64,000 bases of DNA from Haliotis asinina (Eukaryota; Mollusca; Gastropoda; Lepetellida; Haliotidae): contig NC_090291.1 of NCBI RefSeq assembly GCF_037392515.1, positions 28,754,001-28,818,000 on the forward strand, read 5' to 3'. Shown piece by piece: positions 10,243 through 23,400 of this stretch. Under the pieces are notes generated by a model. It searched no databases. It worked only from the letters and a program-made list of their open reading frames with translations, and was not told where the DNA came from. How positions within the stretch are numbered: the stretch's first letter is position 1; each line of letters starts with the position of its first letter. The position numbers and the translations under genes are program-made.

Positions 10243-13200
10243 ATGTTTTTGGCTCCTGCACACATCGCTTTATCTAAATCTCCAGAGAAAGTAACAAACT
10301 CTTCTATTATTAAGAAATTTCCGGTCAAGTTTTGGCGTATTGTAAATTCGTGTAAAACGGGAGCTGTTTGTTGGGGGTTCGGTGGGAATTCTATCCGAAT
10401 TCTCAAGGAAAAATTTGAGGAGGAGTATCTGTTTGGAGAAAACAAACCTTTCAAAACCGCTACATTTAGCAGCTTTATCAGGCAATTGAATCTTTACGGA
10501 TTTAGGAAGATCGTAAGACCTTCTATAATCAATGAACACGGACAGAAGTTGAATACTTCACTGGTGGAGTATAAACACCCCATGTTCCTCAAGGGCCACC
10601 CGGAACTTCTCCGACGTATACACCGAAACACCAAAACACAAAAGAGGAGAGAGAAGAAGATTCCATCAGGAGAATCCAGACAGTCTGTCACCGTTTGTGT
10701 TTCGGACCCCAAACTGAAGGTTAGTGTGATTATATAATTATTGTCCCAAAACGGTTAAACAAGAAGATGTATACCGAAATCTCACAAGGTAGATCTATTC
10801 TGTAGTCTCTCAGATATTTCGTGACAGAGTGACTGTTTCCTGCAATTTACGGGTCCCTGTCTTCGGCAATGAACCCTAACCGTAACGGGAACTCTATCCC
10901 TAACTCTAACCTATGGGAAACAACACTGTATTACATAAGTACCACACACCGTCAGTGGATATACTTTCGTAACGTAAGTAACGATGTCCATAGAAAATTA
11001 AAGTTCAATGCTAGAAGAAGGACATTAACCGGGGGATTTGGTTGATTTCACGTCATCTATTGCGTGGACTGATGCTCATGTTGTCAATCACTAATGTTTT
11101 GTCAAAAACTCGATTATTCGAGCCGTGCATCTACACAAAGTAAATACTTACAGAAGGAAGTCCGAGAAGATGGCTATGGATATTCAATCCAGGGGCAAGT
11201 TATCAAAGAAGGTAAATCAGTATTCACTTTTAAAACTCATAGAGATTAAAAACACTTCGTTAAAAATAACAAAAACATGCCTATGAAGTGCATGCAAACT
11301 AGTGAGTGGGTATGGTTTAGCAGGACACCAAAAGTGGGCTTCACACAATGTACCTGTGCACAATGTGGGACATCTAACCCGTGTCTTCAGAGTGACGAGT
11401 GGGGCTAACCCACTGCCCCGACGCACATAACATTTCTAAACACAGTTCTAAACATTGCTGTAAAGAATATGCATGGATAATTCATCCATTCAACGTCATT
11501 GAAAACCCTGTGCATTTCAAAGTTCATAAATTTATATTGAAACTAAACGGAATTCATCATGACGTATGACTTGTACCGAAACATCCTTTATGGGTTTACA
11601 TCTATCCTATTTTCAACAAAAAACTTGTGCTTCAATATTCTATTACAGTAACATTATTCTATGTCGTGTTGTATTTATCAATTTCAGACGGAGTTTCAGC
11701 ATGTCAAGACGTCACAAATCTGCAGGATAGAACATCTGGTAAAAGTGCACCATGTGTAAGGTAGGTATGGGTAATATTTTTAAATTGACTGAGGGCGGTG
11801 TAATGTCAACATGATTATATACTCATGATGTAGTCTCCCTTCCTGTGAAATATATTTGACCACAGGGACTATAACAGGTTGAAGATTAACAGGCTATTCA
11901 TAAACCTTGATGATTGGGACAGCTCTATTTTAAGTGAAATCACTTTGATTGAAAAAGTTATGGATCAGAGAAATGGTTCCCTATACAGTCAAACACTATT
12001 GTAACGAACTAATGGTTCATCCCTGCATATTACTTATCTAGTCATGGTGGTTGTGTCTAGCAAGGCACCTGTTTCACAAAGTTATCATACCACAAACCTG
12101 CCTTATGGTACACTATGACCATGAAATGGTGCCCTGGATAATTCAAAGTATTTACATAGGTCCTTTTGTGAAATGGTGTCCTGGATAACTCGAAGCATTT
12201 AGATAGGTACTTTCTGAAATGGTGCCCTGGATAACTTGAGGTATCCATATAAGTCCTTTGTGAAAAGGTGCCCTGGTTAACTCAAAATGTTTAGATAAGT
12301 CCCTTTGTGAAATAGTGCCCTGGATAACACAAAGCATTTAGATAGGTCCTTTGTGAAATGGTGCCCTGGATAACTTGAGGTATTCATATAGGTCCTTTGT
12401 GAAATAGTGCCCTGGATAACACAAAGCATTTAGATAGGTCCTTTGTGAAATGGTGCCCTGGATAACTTGAGGTATTCATATAGGTCCTTTGTGAAAAGGT
12501 GCCCTGGATAACTCCAAGTATTTAGATAGGTCCTGAGTGAAATGGTGCCCTGGATAACTTGAGGTATTCATATAGGTCCTTTGTGAAAAGGTGCCCTGGA
12601 TAACTCCAAGTATTTAGATAGGTCCTGAGTGAAATGGTGCCCTGGATAACTTGAGGTATTCATATAGGTCCTTTGTGAAAAGGTGCCCTGGATAACTCCA
12701 AGTATTTAGATAGGTCCCTTTGTGAAATGGTGCCCTGGATAACTACAAGCATTTAGGTAGGTCCCTTCAACATTGACACACTGGTGTATGACTATATTGA
12801 CCTTTGCTGGAGTAGTAAACACATAGTGAGAAGGTCAAATATTGAGATAATTGCATCTGTGACATCTGTGATTTCAGCATTCCTGTACATGCAGGTGGTG
12901 TAGACTGTTCCACCTTACCAACATCAAAAGCTGATCAACAGAAAAAAAATCATAATCTGAATGAAATGTACTAGCAGAAATGACAAATCATTTAGCAGCA
13001 TTTACTTTAGTAAAGATATGATGTGATGATTTATGGGCTTTATAAAAGGACACATTCCCATCTTCTGTTCCTGTTCTTATCAGTGTTCCTGACCAAGCTG
13101 CCCCTCCTTCTTCTTTCCCATCATGCAGTGGACAGACCCTGGTCAGTGTGGTAGGTATATTAACTCATATTAACAAATAGAATTAATTAACAAACATGTG

Positions 13201-15411
13201 TCTGTGTGTGAAGTTTAGCAATACAGGCTCATTGCAATAAACATAGTTATGGCTTTTTAATGAAAAAAAACCCCCTGAATATTCTATATGTTTCACTTGT
13301 TTGTTATGATACAAGGATACCATGCTATTCACGCTAGTATAACATCATTCATTATGATTTATTATACTATTATTGTAATCAAAGTTTAGATGAAAACTGG
13401 ACATGCAATCACAAGCATATGCTACAGTATGGTGGGTTGAATTTGGGACATCAAACAAATCCAATCTCATAGCTTATTTCAAGAGAAGTAGTAGTTCAAA
13501 CATATGATGTAAGCTTCTGTTGCTTTATTTTAATATCTATGCATTTTGGTTTCTGGCATGGATGATCATATTCCATCATAAGCTATTTTGTTATCCATTC
13601 AAATAATGAATAATGAACCTACTTTTCACTGTTATGTGACACAGGTATCAAAAGTACTTTTAACTACTTAAATATATGCTCACTCCTTCATATGGTTTCT
13701 ATCTGTAACAACCAAGTCAAATGATCTATGAATAAACACTTTGAACACCACGTAACGTACACAAATAAATAGGCAGTTTAACAAACCCATTTTCATTCTT
13801 CTGTTAACATGGTAGACACTTGCAATGTTCACATTAGATGAATACATATGTTATTTTGGCCAGACAGCCTTATTCCTGTGATTCCACTGTCGAAATGTGT
13901 GTTCTCGCATCATGTTCATCACCTAACTGCAGGCCTACATGTATATCATAATGTTCTTTTCACAGCAACTCCCTGTGGCCAAGCAGCCACTGTTCAGACA
14001 ACCACATAGCAGGAACATGGTGAGGTTTGCCACACGTCATTATGGACATGCAGTCAACACCAAACCCTCAATCCAACAAATACCACCTGCCAACATAAAC
14101 AGGCCCAACTCAGCTAATGCAGATGTGCCACATCTACTACAGGGACACAATCAGAACACTGGTCCTCTGGATATGATTAAGTTGGAACCCTGTCTTGATA
14201 GTGTGAAACCCAACACTGGAATAGGAAGACAGATTCATCAAGTATGTGAGGCTTTACCTCTAGTGCCTAAATATGGCCTCAACACATCTGATGGGCCAAT
14301 TCAAGGACTGATGTTAGATACGACACGCCAGCAGAGTAACAACATTATATTGAACCCAAATCAGAAACCACAACCAGTAAGTTGTACTGTTGGGACATTA
14401 CCCATACAGCCTTGCCAAGTTCAAACTCATCCTCATGTCTCAGCAGTGAGCCCTGGCCTAATACCAAATGAGTCAGAACCAATCAGACATAATGTATTTC
14501 CTGGACATACCCAAAGGCACCCTGTTCTGTATATAAACAAAAGTCCCAGCATCCCAATAGCACCTCGACCTACACAATTCCAAAGACCTCCACTTCGTCC
14601 TCAGCTGTATGACAATGTGAAACCAAATGTCCAAGAAAAAGACAATGCAGGATGCAGTGAGATGGCTACTCATCCACTTCTTAGACCTGTGCGTCAAACC
14701 TTTGACTGTGCTAGTGTTTCTAGTGCCACAGATACAACCACTTATTCTCAGTATGTCTTGAAGCCAAACACTCATTTTCAAAGCATTCCTTTAGATACAT
14801 CATCAGCCAGTGAGCATACAGAGTCCAATGTATCCTTGGATGATGATGGACTTGTAGACTTGACCCATTTCAAACTTTCATCCACTTTGAAGGACATAGA
14901 TGCACCATGTGGAGACAACATGGAAGTTGACAACTATAACAGCCATCACCTTTCTACAAGCTATATTATCCATACAAGTACTTCAGGAGATACAACAATA
15001 ACATCTTCAGTCCCAGCTACAGAACAAACATATCAAGTCCCTGAACATAACTTGAAAATACCCTCTGAGAACTCATTTTCAGCTCCAGCAAAAGATGACA
15101 ACCAAATTTGCTCTGAAGATTCAAAAGCTTGTTCATCAAGTCCAGCAACAGCTTTTTGGGAGTTGACAACATTAACTCCATCATCTACAGGACCTAAGCG
15201 ACAGCTATTCAAAGACAGCGTGACAAGAAGACTCACTATCCCAGTGAGTGGACTACCTCGGGACCTGTTCTCAGTCCCAACAGCAGCAGGTGAGATATTG
15301 GACCAGAGTGAAGCAGTCATAACTCTCGAGACTTCAGAGGATGGACATGTCACTGGACATCTGATACTGCCTGGGAAAGATGCTAAAGGGACCAAAAGCA
15401 CAGAACAGTAA
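10243..15411 (+). CDS. HSF5: HSF5-like heat shock transcription factor (5 coding exons, 706 aa)
   Basis: Coding exons are 10243-10719, 11154-11211, 11688-11760, 13084-13150 and 13966-15411; every junction is GT-AG and phases agree (2121 nt). Residues about 26-128 form an HSF winged-helix DNA-binding domain: FPVKFWRIVNS, an acidic wing region, then the recognition helix and strand SSFIRQLNLYGFRK at 76-89, and HPMFLKGHPELLRRI. Spacing and the HP-F pattern resemble the HSF5/HSFY branch more than HSF1-4, and no clear heptad oligomerisation region follows. The large last exon (from residue 226) is a Pro/Ser/Thr-rich, probably disordered region of about 480 aa with no known domain. Human HSF5 is somewhat shorter. 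HSF5 acts in meiotic male germ cells in vertebrates; that role here is inferred. HSFY-like is the main alternative. The small exons 2-4 rest on phase and splice sites only. Confidence 0.85.
10720..11153 (+). other. HSF5 intron 1
   Basis: It is non-coding. A strongly decayed family B SINE piece can be seen at about 11035-11130 (GGACTGATGCTCATGTTGTC). It ends at the acceptor TACTTACAG. Confidence 0.5.
11291..11420 (-). repeat. SINE family A fragment in HSF5 intron 2
   Basis: A short GTGAGTGGGTATGGTT end, then GACACCAAAAGTGGGCTTCA, a decayed box B and a head remnant. An internal deletion removes part of the tail. Confidence 0.65.
12117..12766. repeat. Minisatellite, 46-bp unit, about 14 copies
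   Basis: The word GTGCCCTGGATAAC recurs every 45-48 bases in HSF5 intron 3. From about 12340 on, two unit types alternate (AACTTGAGGTATTCATATAG and AACTCCAAGTATTTAGATAG), giving a 92-bp higher-order repeat present about three times. Open frames over it come from the repeat and are not genes. Confidence 0.9.
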
Positions 15412-16721
15412 ACCATATGCTTTATGTACTAGTGATTGAAGAGTAGTAGTGACCAGAGTGAGGTTGTAGAAAACCACTGCAACACAAGCTTTATGTACTA
15501 CTGATTGAAGAATGGTAGGTCTCTGTTCATCTTACACCAGAGTAAGGTTGTACAACGCCAGAACACAAGCTTTATGTATGAATGAAAGAAAGAAAGAATA
15601 GTAAGTCTCTGGCCATGCTACATGAGAGCAGGGTTGTAGAATCTAACAAGACTACTGGCAAAAAAGGTTAAGTTGAGCACTGACACTGACAATTGACCTG
15701 TACTAGCATGTATGAGTCCGGCCCACTGGCGCTTGCCATTGTGAGCAAAGGGGCCCCAGGTTTCTGTGATCAAAGTGTAGTTGCTACACCGACCATGTGA
15801 GAGTCTTATGAGCAAGGCGTGTGCAGCTAAGTGTGGAATCAATTTTGTCATGCACAGCACATGCACTAACCTAAAAGTTCTCCCTTTCACAAACCAGATG
15901 GGTTTGTTCATTGCCATGCATCACCTACTTCTTGTAAATGCTTTCTCTGTGCCGGTCCAACTTGTCCTTTTTTGCCAGTATCTACTACGCAGTTTGTATA
16001 GTCAGTTCAAAGCATCTTGTTAACATGAAAACTGACTTTCAAAGTGTCACTTGTTTGTTGTCTAAACCTTAGTCACATTTACAAATGGATAAAATGGATG
16101 ATTTTTTTTTTAATCACACTGGAGGTTAGGAATGGATTCTTATATATTGTAATGCCATGTATCACAAAACTAGTCCTTAACATAAACATATGCATACATC
16201 TCATCTTGTGTCTAAGCAAATTGTACCTGTTATTTTTAATATGTTCATATTGTATGTCAGTAGCGGTACATGTATTATTGCATGTTGCTAGTTTTATTGA
16301 GGTGTTGCCTCCTGTATGTCTCATAGGCTGTATTATTTTACCCCAAGCTTGTAATTCTTCAATTAACTTCTGTGTCTGGAAGTTCAAATCCTCAGATTTA
16401 CAACTATCATATGAGGAAGCACTGGTCCTGTTATCAGAGTAATTTTGTAATTAGGACACTGTCAGTTACATCTAATTAACGATTAACAGAGTTCAAATGA
16501 AATGCTTTGAAAAGTCATCGGATTGCACTTTGCAAAACACATTAAATACATGATGCACTCTGATCCCTGTTAACAATTACTTAAGTATTCAAACACAATG
16601 ATGTGATAGTTTCTCTTTCAAATGTAAAATTTGTTTCCCATTTACTTCATATTGCCACTGGTAGACATACTATTTTTCCCATATTTCCACTAGGAATGTG
16701 ACCTATACTCAAAGGAATAAA
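15412..16721 (+). other. HSF5 3' untranslated region (probable)
   Basis: Directly after the stop are three diverged copies of an approximately 80-90-base unit (about 15412-15660), each with CTTTATGTA and a GAGGTTGTAGAA-like word. An AATAAA at 16716-16721 is a candidate poly(A) signal. HAUS4 converges from the other side, with its stop at 17415. Confidence 0.4.
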
Positions 16722-16866
16722 AATATGTTCATGTGATGAACAGTATATTTGTTTATTACAAATCCAGTTACCACTTGTCAAACTATCTTATGGATGAAAC
16801 ATTTGTAGGCAATTAACTGTGAAGTGACTGGTGACAACAATATTCAAACTATATGTTGGCAGTCCA

Positions 16867-17022
16867 GTAGGAGTGAGTGAGTTTAGATTTACGCCTATTA
16901 GCAATATTTCAGCAATATCACGACAGGGGATACCAGAAATGGGCTTCACACACTGTACCCAAGTGGGGAATCGAACATGGGTTTAGGCTGTGATAAATGA
17001 ATGCTTTATCAAACACGATTAA
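16867..17022 (-). repeat. SINE family A copy between HSF5 and HAUS4
   Basis: The family body is nearly complete: GAGTGAGTTTAGATTTACGC, GCAATATTTCAGCAATATCACG, GGGCTTCACACACTGTACCC, box-B-like GGAATCGAACATGGG. The head is worn. Confidence 0.75.
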
Positions 17023-17414
17023 ACTCACTCATACATAATTATGCTGAACAGTACGAAAATTGTACCGAATGCTTGGATAATAGCATGTTTATTAATATTA
17101 AAAATGAATCTGATCATGTGATATATCAGTAAGTTAAAACATTGCATGCATCAATAGTATTTGACATTAGTGTGTGAATGGGGGCTTTAAGCAGGAATCT
17201 GCAATATTCTGTTGAGGTTCCAGTTGCCTGTAAACAATTACATCTTGTCCAGACAAATCAGTGGTTGATAGTAGAGCCAACATTCTACAGCATGAGTTGT
17301 AAACTAAGTATGCCTCAGTCGGAACAGCTTGTAAGAAGAACCAAAGACAGCAAAGTACATATCCCCATTTTAATGGACACACACACACATATATATATAC
17401 ACACAAGTGAATGG

Positions 17415-20400
17415 TCAGCCTGTGCTCTGTGTGGTTGTCTGTTGTAGTTCGGCCAATGCCCACTGCTTGTTCTCAAGCTCCCCCCTCAGTTTTGTGTACT
17501 CCTCCACCAAGCTGTCAAATCCCATCCCCACTGCCTCGTATGCTCGCAATGCCTGACCCACTCGCATCAAATCCTTCTCGTGGTCATCTATAGCCGAGTC
17601 CAAATGTTTCCTGCAAAGAAAACAACCAGACTATTAAACATACATCTTTCTAAGACCCTGTTACAATTACAATAAAACATTAGTCTCAGTGTCATGCTGT
17701 CAATGGCATTGATAACTGCTTCTGTTCTTAGTCACTGGTTTGTCTGGTCAAAATTTACTGAACTTGAAATATATTCTTGGCAAGAATATTAACTGCCTGT
17801 TATGAAGTCCTGATTGCATCTTACAGTACAGCTAAATACTCCAACTAGTTACACAACCCTTATATGTCATGTGGACCTGTGAAAATCCAGGTTAGAATTG
17901 ATCTTTAGTAACCCATGCTTGTCGTCAGAGAAGACTAACAGTATCAGATGTCAGGTTCACTCTTTCAGATCATCGTATCCCACTTGCATAGATTGATGCA
18001 CATGCTTTTGATCACTTGATTGTTTGAACCAGATTTGATTATTTTCAGACAACCACCATATAGCTGGAATATTTCTGAGTGTGGTGTAGAACTAAATTTC
18101 ATTCACTATGTCCTGTAAGTACAGTAAATAATTACCCTAATTACATTTCATGACCATTATATTAGTCCTGTTAATCAGAAACCAAATCTGCCATCGATTA
18201 TCGGAGGACAAGGGGTTTCCTTTGATCGTCTAGTTTTGTAAAGCAAACCCTGTATGCAACAGATCATGAGGAGATAACAATCACGACTACGCATTCAGTA
18301 CTGCCGACTTGCCAGAATCATTGACCAGGATGATTTGTTTTATCAGCATGTCATTCAACACTTCGGCAACTTTACAACTTGAGGACAGTGAAAACAATAT
18401 TGACTTGTAAAATCCATTTGGATACAATCCATGTTGTCTAATGACAACTGTTTAACACCAAAGCTTTCTTTTGGTGCCAATTTGTGTTCCATGTCTCACT
18501 CAATATGTCTGTTATCTTGAGATTCCTAAATTCAATACATCAACAAATTGAAGCTATGCCATTCAGAAATCAAGACTAATGTCAAAAAGACAAAGATGCA
18601 GCATTATATTTCCATCAAAAAGTACATTAATGCCTTTTTACTGCTGGTTGCAAATTGCTTTCAGTGACTGAGTGAGTGTGGTTTTATGCTGCTTTGACCA
18701 ATATTCCATGATTTTATGTGCCAATAATGTTGCAGCTGGGGACACCAGAACTAGGCTTCACACGTTTCCCATGCTGAAACTCAAAGGTGGTTTAACCACT
18801 AAGCTACTCAACTGCCTTGAACTGCAGCAGTGGCAGGGAATGAGATTTCTGCTTCACTTCATTTCACTTCATTGTGACCTTGCTTTGTGAGGACCTTGCA
18901 TGACGTCATAAATGAAGAGTGAGTGAGTATGATTTTATGCCGCCTTTAGCAATATTCATGCAACATCATGGTGAGTGGACAAAGGAAGTGGGCTTCAGTG
19001 TCTATTCTAGGACATGCGATTGCGCGATTGGTACTAATAATGATCAAATCATGCATCATATAAACAACAGAGCATGAACTGTCGTGCATAGTAATTTGCT
19101 CCGTAACTACCTTTCAAAAAACATAAGAAAAGCTTTATATTGACAAGGAATGACTTTTTAAATCAGAGTCAGCCACAGAATCAAGTTTGAGTGACAACAT
19201 GTAAACATAACAGAGTAACATGCCTTGGCTAAAACCACTATCGGCACTGGGGAAACGAAATTCCATTCATATCAGTATGAAAATAGATAACATTTTTTGA
19301 TGAAGTTAATAGTTATGATTTGATTAATCAATTAATTGACAACCTTAAAATATGAACTCTAAACAAAGTGCTTGTGTACAGCACTTGCAAAACACAGTTT
19401 CGTCGATCTTTTTTAGAACATCAGTTCGTTTTCATTTCGTTTTCAAAATCAGACAATATTATCACTTGAAGTTGCCGACGACAAATGAATACAAAATTCT
19501 TATTTACAACAGTTTGTGCTAATTTGGTGTGAATAATGCCACGCAAAAGAATGAAAATAACTGACTTTTTCGCACAAAAAACCACTGAGAAAGCAACAGT
19601 GTCCACCATGTCTTCTTAGACTGATATGTCTGTTAATCAGACGTGTGAATCAAAAGGCTAGCAATACGTCGAGACTTATCCCGGTCCCTCCGACTCCAAA
19701 AAAACCCAACCCAAACCAAGTGTTTTTCAGAAAAAATTAAAAAAATGGTTGCAAGAATGGCCATGGCTCTCTTTTGTCAAAATGGTGCAATGATATGTGA
19801 GTATTGCAGCCAAAATAAAACGAGCAATAGTTTCACTGGTGGTGGTTGCAATAACATTCGTACATCCATACTATTTTGTAAGAGAGTAATACAGGTATTT
19901 CCCCCTACATTTTCCACCACTCCCCCACTCTTCCTTTTTTTTTGTAAGGGGGCGACGTATCCCCCTAGATTTTCAGTTCTAGAATAGACACTGGGGCTTC
20001 ACACATTATGCCCGTGGGGAACTTAACCTTGGCCTCCCCAGCATGAAGAGTTGACGCCTTAACAAATAGGCTACACCACTAACCCCCATGATGAGGTGAC
20101 TAATAATAAACACATTGTATCTACTACCCATCTGATAAAGAAATTGAAACAACAATTTAATAATATTTCTAAGAAACTCATTTGCAAAAGTATCCGTAAA
20201 ATTTTAGGAAATGAGAAATAAACACTTACATATGTAGACAGGTAGATTTGAAATTAAATTCTTAAAATGTTTATGATATAAAAAAAATGTCAACCAGAGT
20301 CCTACCTGATGACATCTAGGGCCTGCACAGTCTCTGCAGTATAGGTGTCACACAAAATCTGGAGTTGAACTAATCTGAAACATATACACCAACATTCAAA

Positions 20401-23400
20401 CATCAGTGATACAAAGAATATTAAAACTGCTAAATATAAATTTTCAGGGTTTTTGTGCAGTTCCTTTTAGGAATGTTCAAACAGACTTGGGACACTAAAG
20501 GCTTTACACACTGTACCCATGTAGGGATTTTAAACATTATAAACCAGTACTCTAACTACTGGACTAACCATATTCTCCTATACTGAGAATCATCCCCTAA
20601 AATATGTATTAACACCTAACTTCATGCTGGAAGGCCAACACTGTTGACAGGAAATGCCCTATGTATCAGCTCAAGAACAGACAAGTTGAATGACAAACAA
20701 GAATAACCCCACCCCCATTAGATGACAACCCCAATCCCCCAAAGCTCCCCAGAACAAAATGGGTAACATCCCTTAAAATCACCCACCTTCGCCTAAAATT
20801 ATGAATGGTCCCTTATACAGACATAGGCACAAAAATATGCAAATGAAGCTCTCCTTGTTTATTAAAGTTGCTCATAACTGACTTACTTTATTTTGAGACA
20901 CATGGCATCACACCTGGCAACAAGCCATTCACTGGTGACCAGATCAGTCTCCACCTGCCGATCTAGCTTGAAGTCCTTCAACACCTTCTCCAAGACTGAC
21001 AACAGGTCTAGCAGAGTCTGAAATACAACAGTTGAATGAATCTTGTTGCACTCGGTGATACTTGGTGATACAAGAAGAAAATACAGCAGTTGTGTACCTG
21101 GTGGTACAAGACAGTCATATCACAGTGGCATATGATGGTACAAGAAGGTAATATCACTATAGCTGGTGGTATAGTGTAAGTTATCACATGGCGTCGAGGG
21201 AAATACGGGGTTTTATCAGTCGAAAGTAAGGTTGTATACAACCTTATGAGGGACTGATAAAACCCCATATTTCCCAAGACACGATTTGATAACGCATTTA
21301 TCTAGCTGAATGTTTTCACTAAATCAAAACAAAACAACATGCATCGAATCGACCTGCTGCCATGTTGACACCAGCTGATCATTTGACCTCAATGCACCCA
21401 CCGCAAAGTTACTAAAGGCTTGTCGATGCACGCTTTTATCACTTCGCGTCGTCACCGAGGTGTAGCGGGTGATATGACTTTTGTAGTTGGAGTACACAAC
21501 TTATATACTCCCGCTCGCGGATCATGATGGATGTACATACTATTTTATCAGAGTCACGTGGACCAAGCAAAACTCGACATTCTTACATGAGGCTAGATAA
21601 GAGGGTAATATCACAGTGATATCAGGTGGTACAAGAGGGTAATAGAAGTTACAACAGTGATATCATGTAGTACAAGACAGCAATATCACACTGATAGCTG
21701 GTGTTACATGATGGAAATGTTGTAGCCTTACCTGAAGGTACGAAAGGGTAACATAGAATCTTTAAGTCTAGATGGTAATATTGGTGTCTTACCTGGTAGT
21801 ACAGCCAGAACTGCTTGTCTCTTTTTTGACGTATCACTTGAATTTGCTTCTTGTCCTCACTGAGCTGATGTTTGTTGGTCTCAATCTCACCTGGTAGTTG
21901 CACAGCCTTGGACAAAGTAAGACGAGTGCTGTCTACAAAACACATAAATATTCCATCAAATAAAGATATCAGACAACAGAGCTATAACTTCATCTTTTTT
22001 TATGCTAATAAACAAAACAGACAAATTGAGGTGTTACATAACAGTATAGATTCTCAAAGCCCTCATCAGTTATCCAGTATACATGTATATCTCAACTTCA
22101 CTGATATAAATACCTCTAAACTCAATACATAGCATAGTCTTGGTTGAGAGGTAATGCCACGAATGTAACTGTTCCTACTTCAAGCTTTGCAAAGCATTTC
22201 TCATTTAGCTGACTGGACAGTAGTATGTCTCAATGTTGTGCTGTTTAAAATAGTTAGAGGTATTTATCATGAAAAGAAAGAAGTATTAATACCCTGATTT
22301 ATCTTGGACATCAAGGGCAGTCGGCTTTGTTGCTATTATTTCTATTCCAGACATCCTCATTTCTATAATAATTCCTTGCTTAATGTAACTCTACTTGCTA
22401 AAGCACTTTCTAGGTTCTAGATGCTCTGATACAATCTCTAGATTGGGAAGTGAAAAGCTAATCCAAGGGAGACAATTTGTTGAAGGATTTTATATCTCTT
22501 TAAGGTTTCCTTTCACATTGTGAAGTTGATTTTACTGTTACTATATACAAAATATGCTGAAGTTCTGCTTATATGTCAAGTGTATAGTCAAGGATGTTTT
22601 CTACAAGAACACAAGTATTGTCAAATCATATGTTTTCAGACATGCATAACTGGGCTAAAACAAAAGGCCATTGTCTTACACAGGCATTGTAAACCCTTGA
22701 ATGATGGCTTGTGTTTAGGAAAAAGTTATCTCTCATAAATCAGTGACATGTTTCATAGTCATTCATGTCTATTTTCGACATTTAATCGAAAAGACTTCAC
22801 TTCAATACATATCTGAGTTCTTCAAAACAATTATAGCCATTGTTAAATGAACAAACATTAAATTCAATGCTGAAACAAAGCGTAAAAAGAAAAAAACACT
22901 CTTTGTTCTTAAAGTTGGTAATATTCTTTTTGAAATCCAATGGAAAATAACTACTTGTGAACCAGCTGATGGAGTCTAGGGGTGAAATTGGAGTTAACTC
23001 CCTTTGCAAGAAACCCTCGTCAAAATTTGTCTTGGTTGGGTGAAACCTATCACATACTGCAGTGTTCACAAATGGCAAGGGCCATAACTCTTCAAGAGTG
23101 AGTGAGTGAGTTGAGTTGAGCTGAGTTTTATGCTGCACTAAGCAACATTTAGCTATATGGCGGTGGTCTGTATATAATCGAGTCTTGACCAGACAATTTA
23201 GTGATCAACAGCATGAGCATTGATCTGCACAATTGGGAACTGATGACTTGTGTTGACCATGTCAGCAAGTGACCACCCAATCCCATTAGTTGCCTTTTAC
23301 AATAAGCACAGTTGCTTTTTATGACAAGCATGGGTTGCTGAAGACCTATTCTACCCCAGAATCAACTCTTCAAGAAATAAATTTAGGACATCCAGACAAC

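Noticed and set aside
12057-12337. Short - strand frames over the 46-bp repeat
   Set aside because: Repeat translation only, no coding signal.
12117-12766. CRISPR-like array
   Set aside because: Units repeat head to tail without unique spacers, in an intron of an animal gene; it is a minisatellite.
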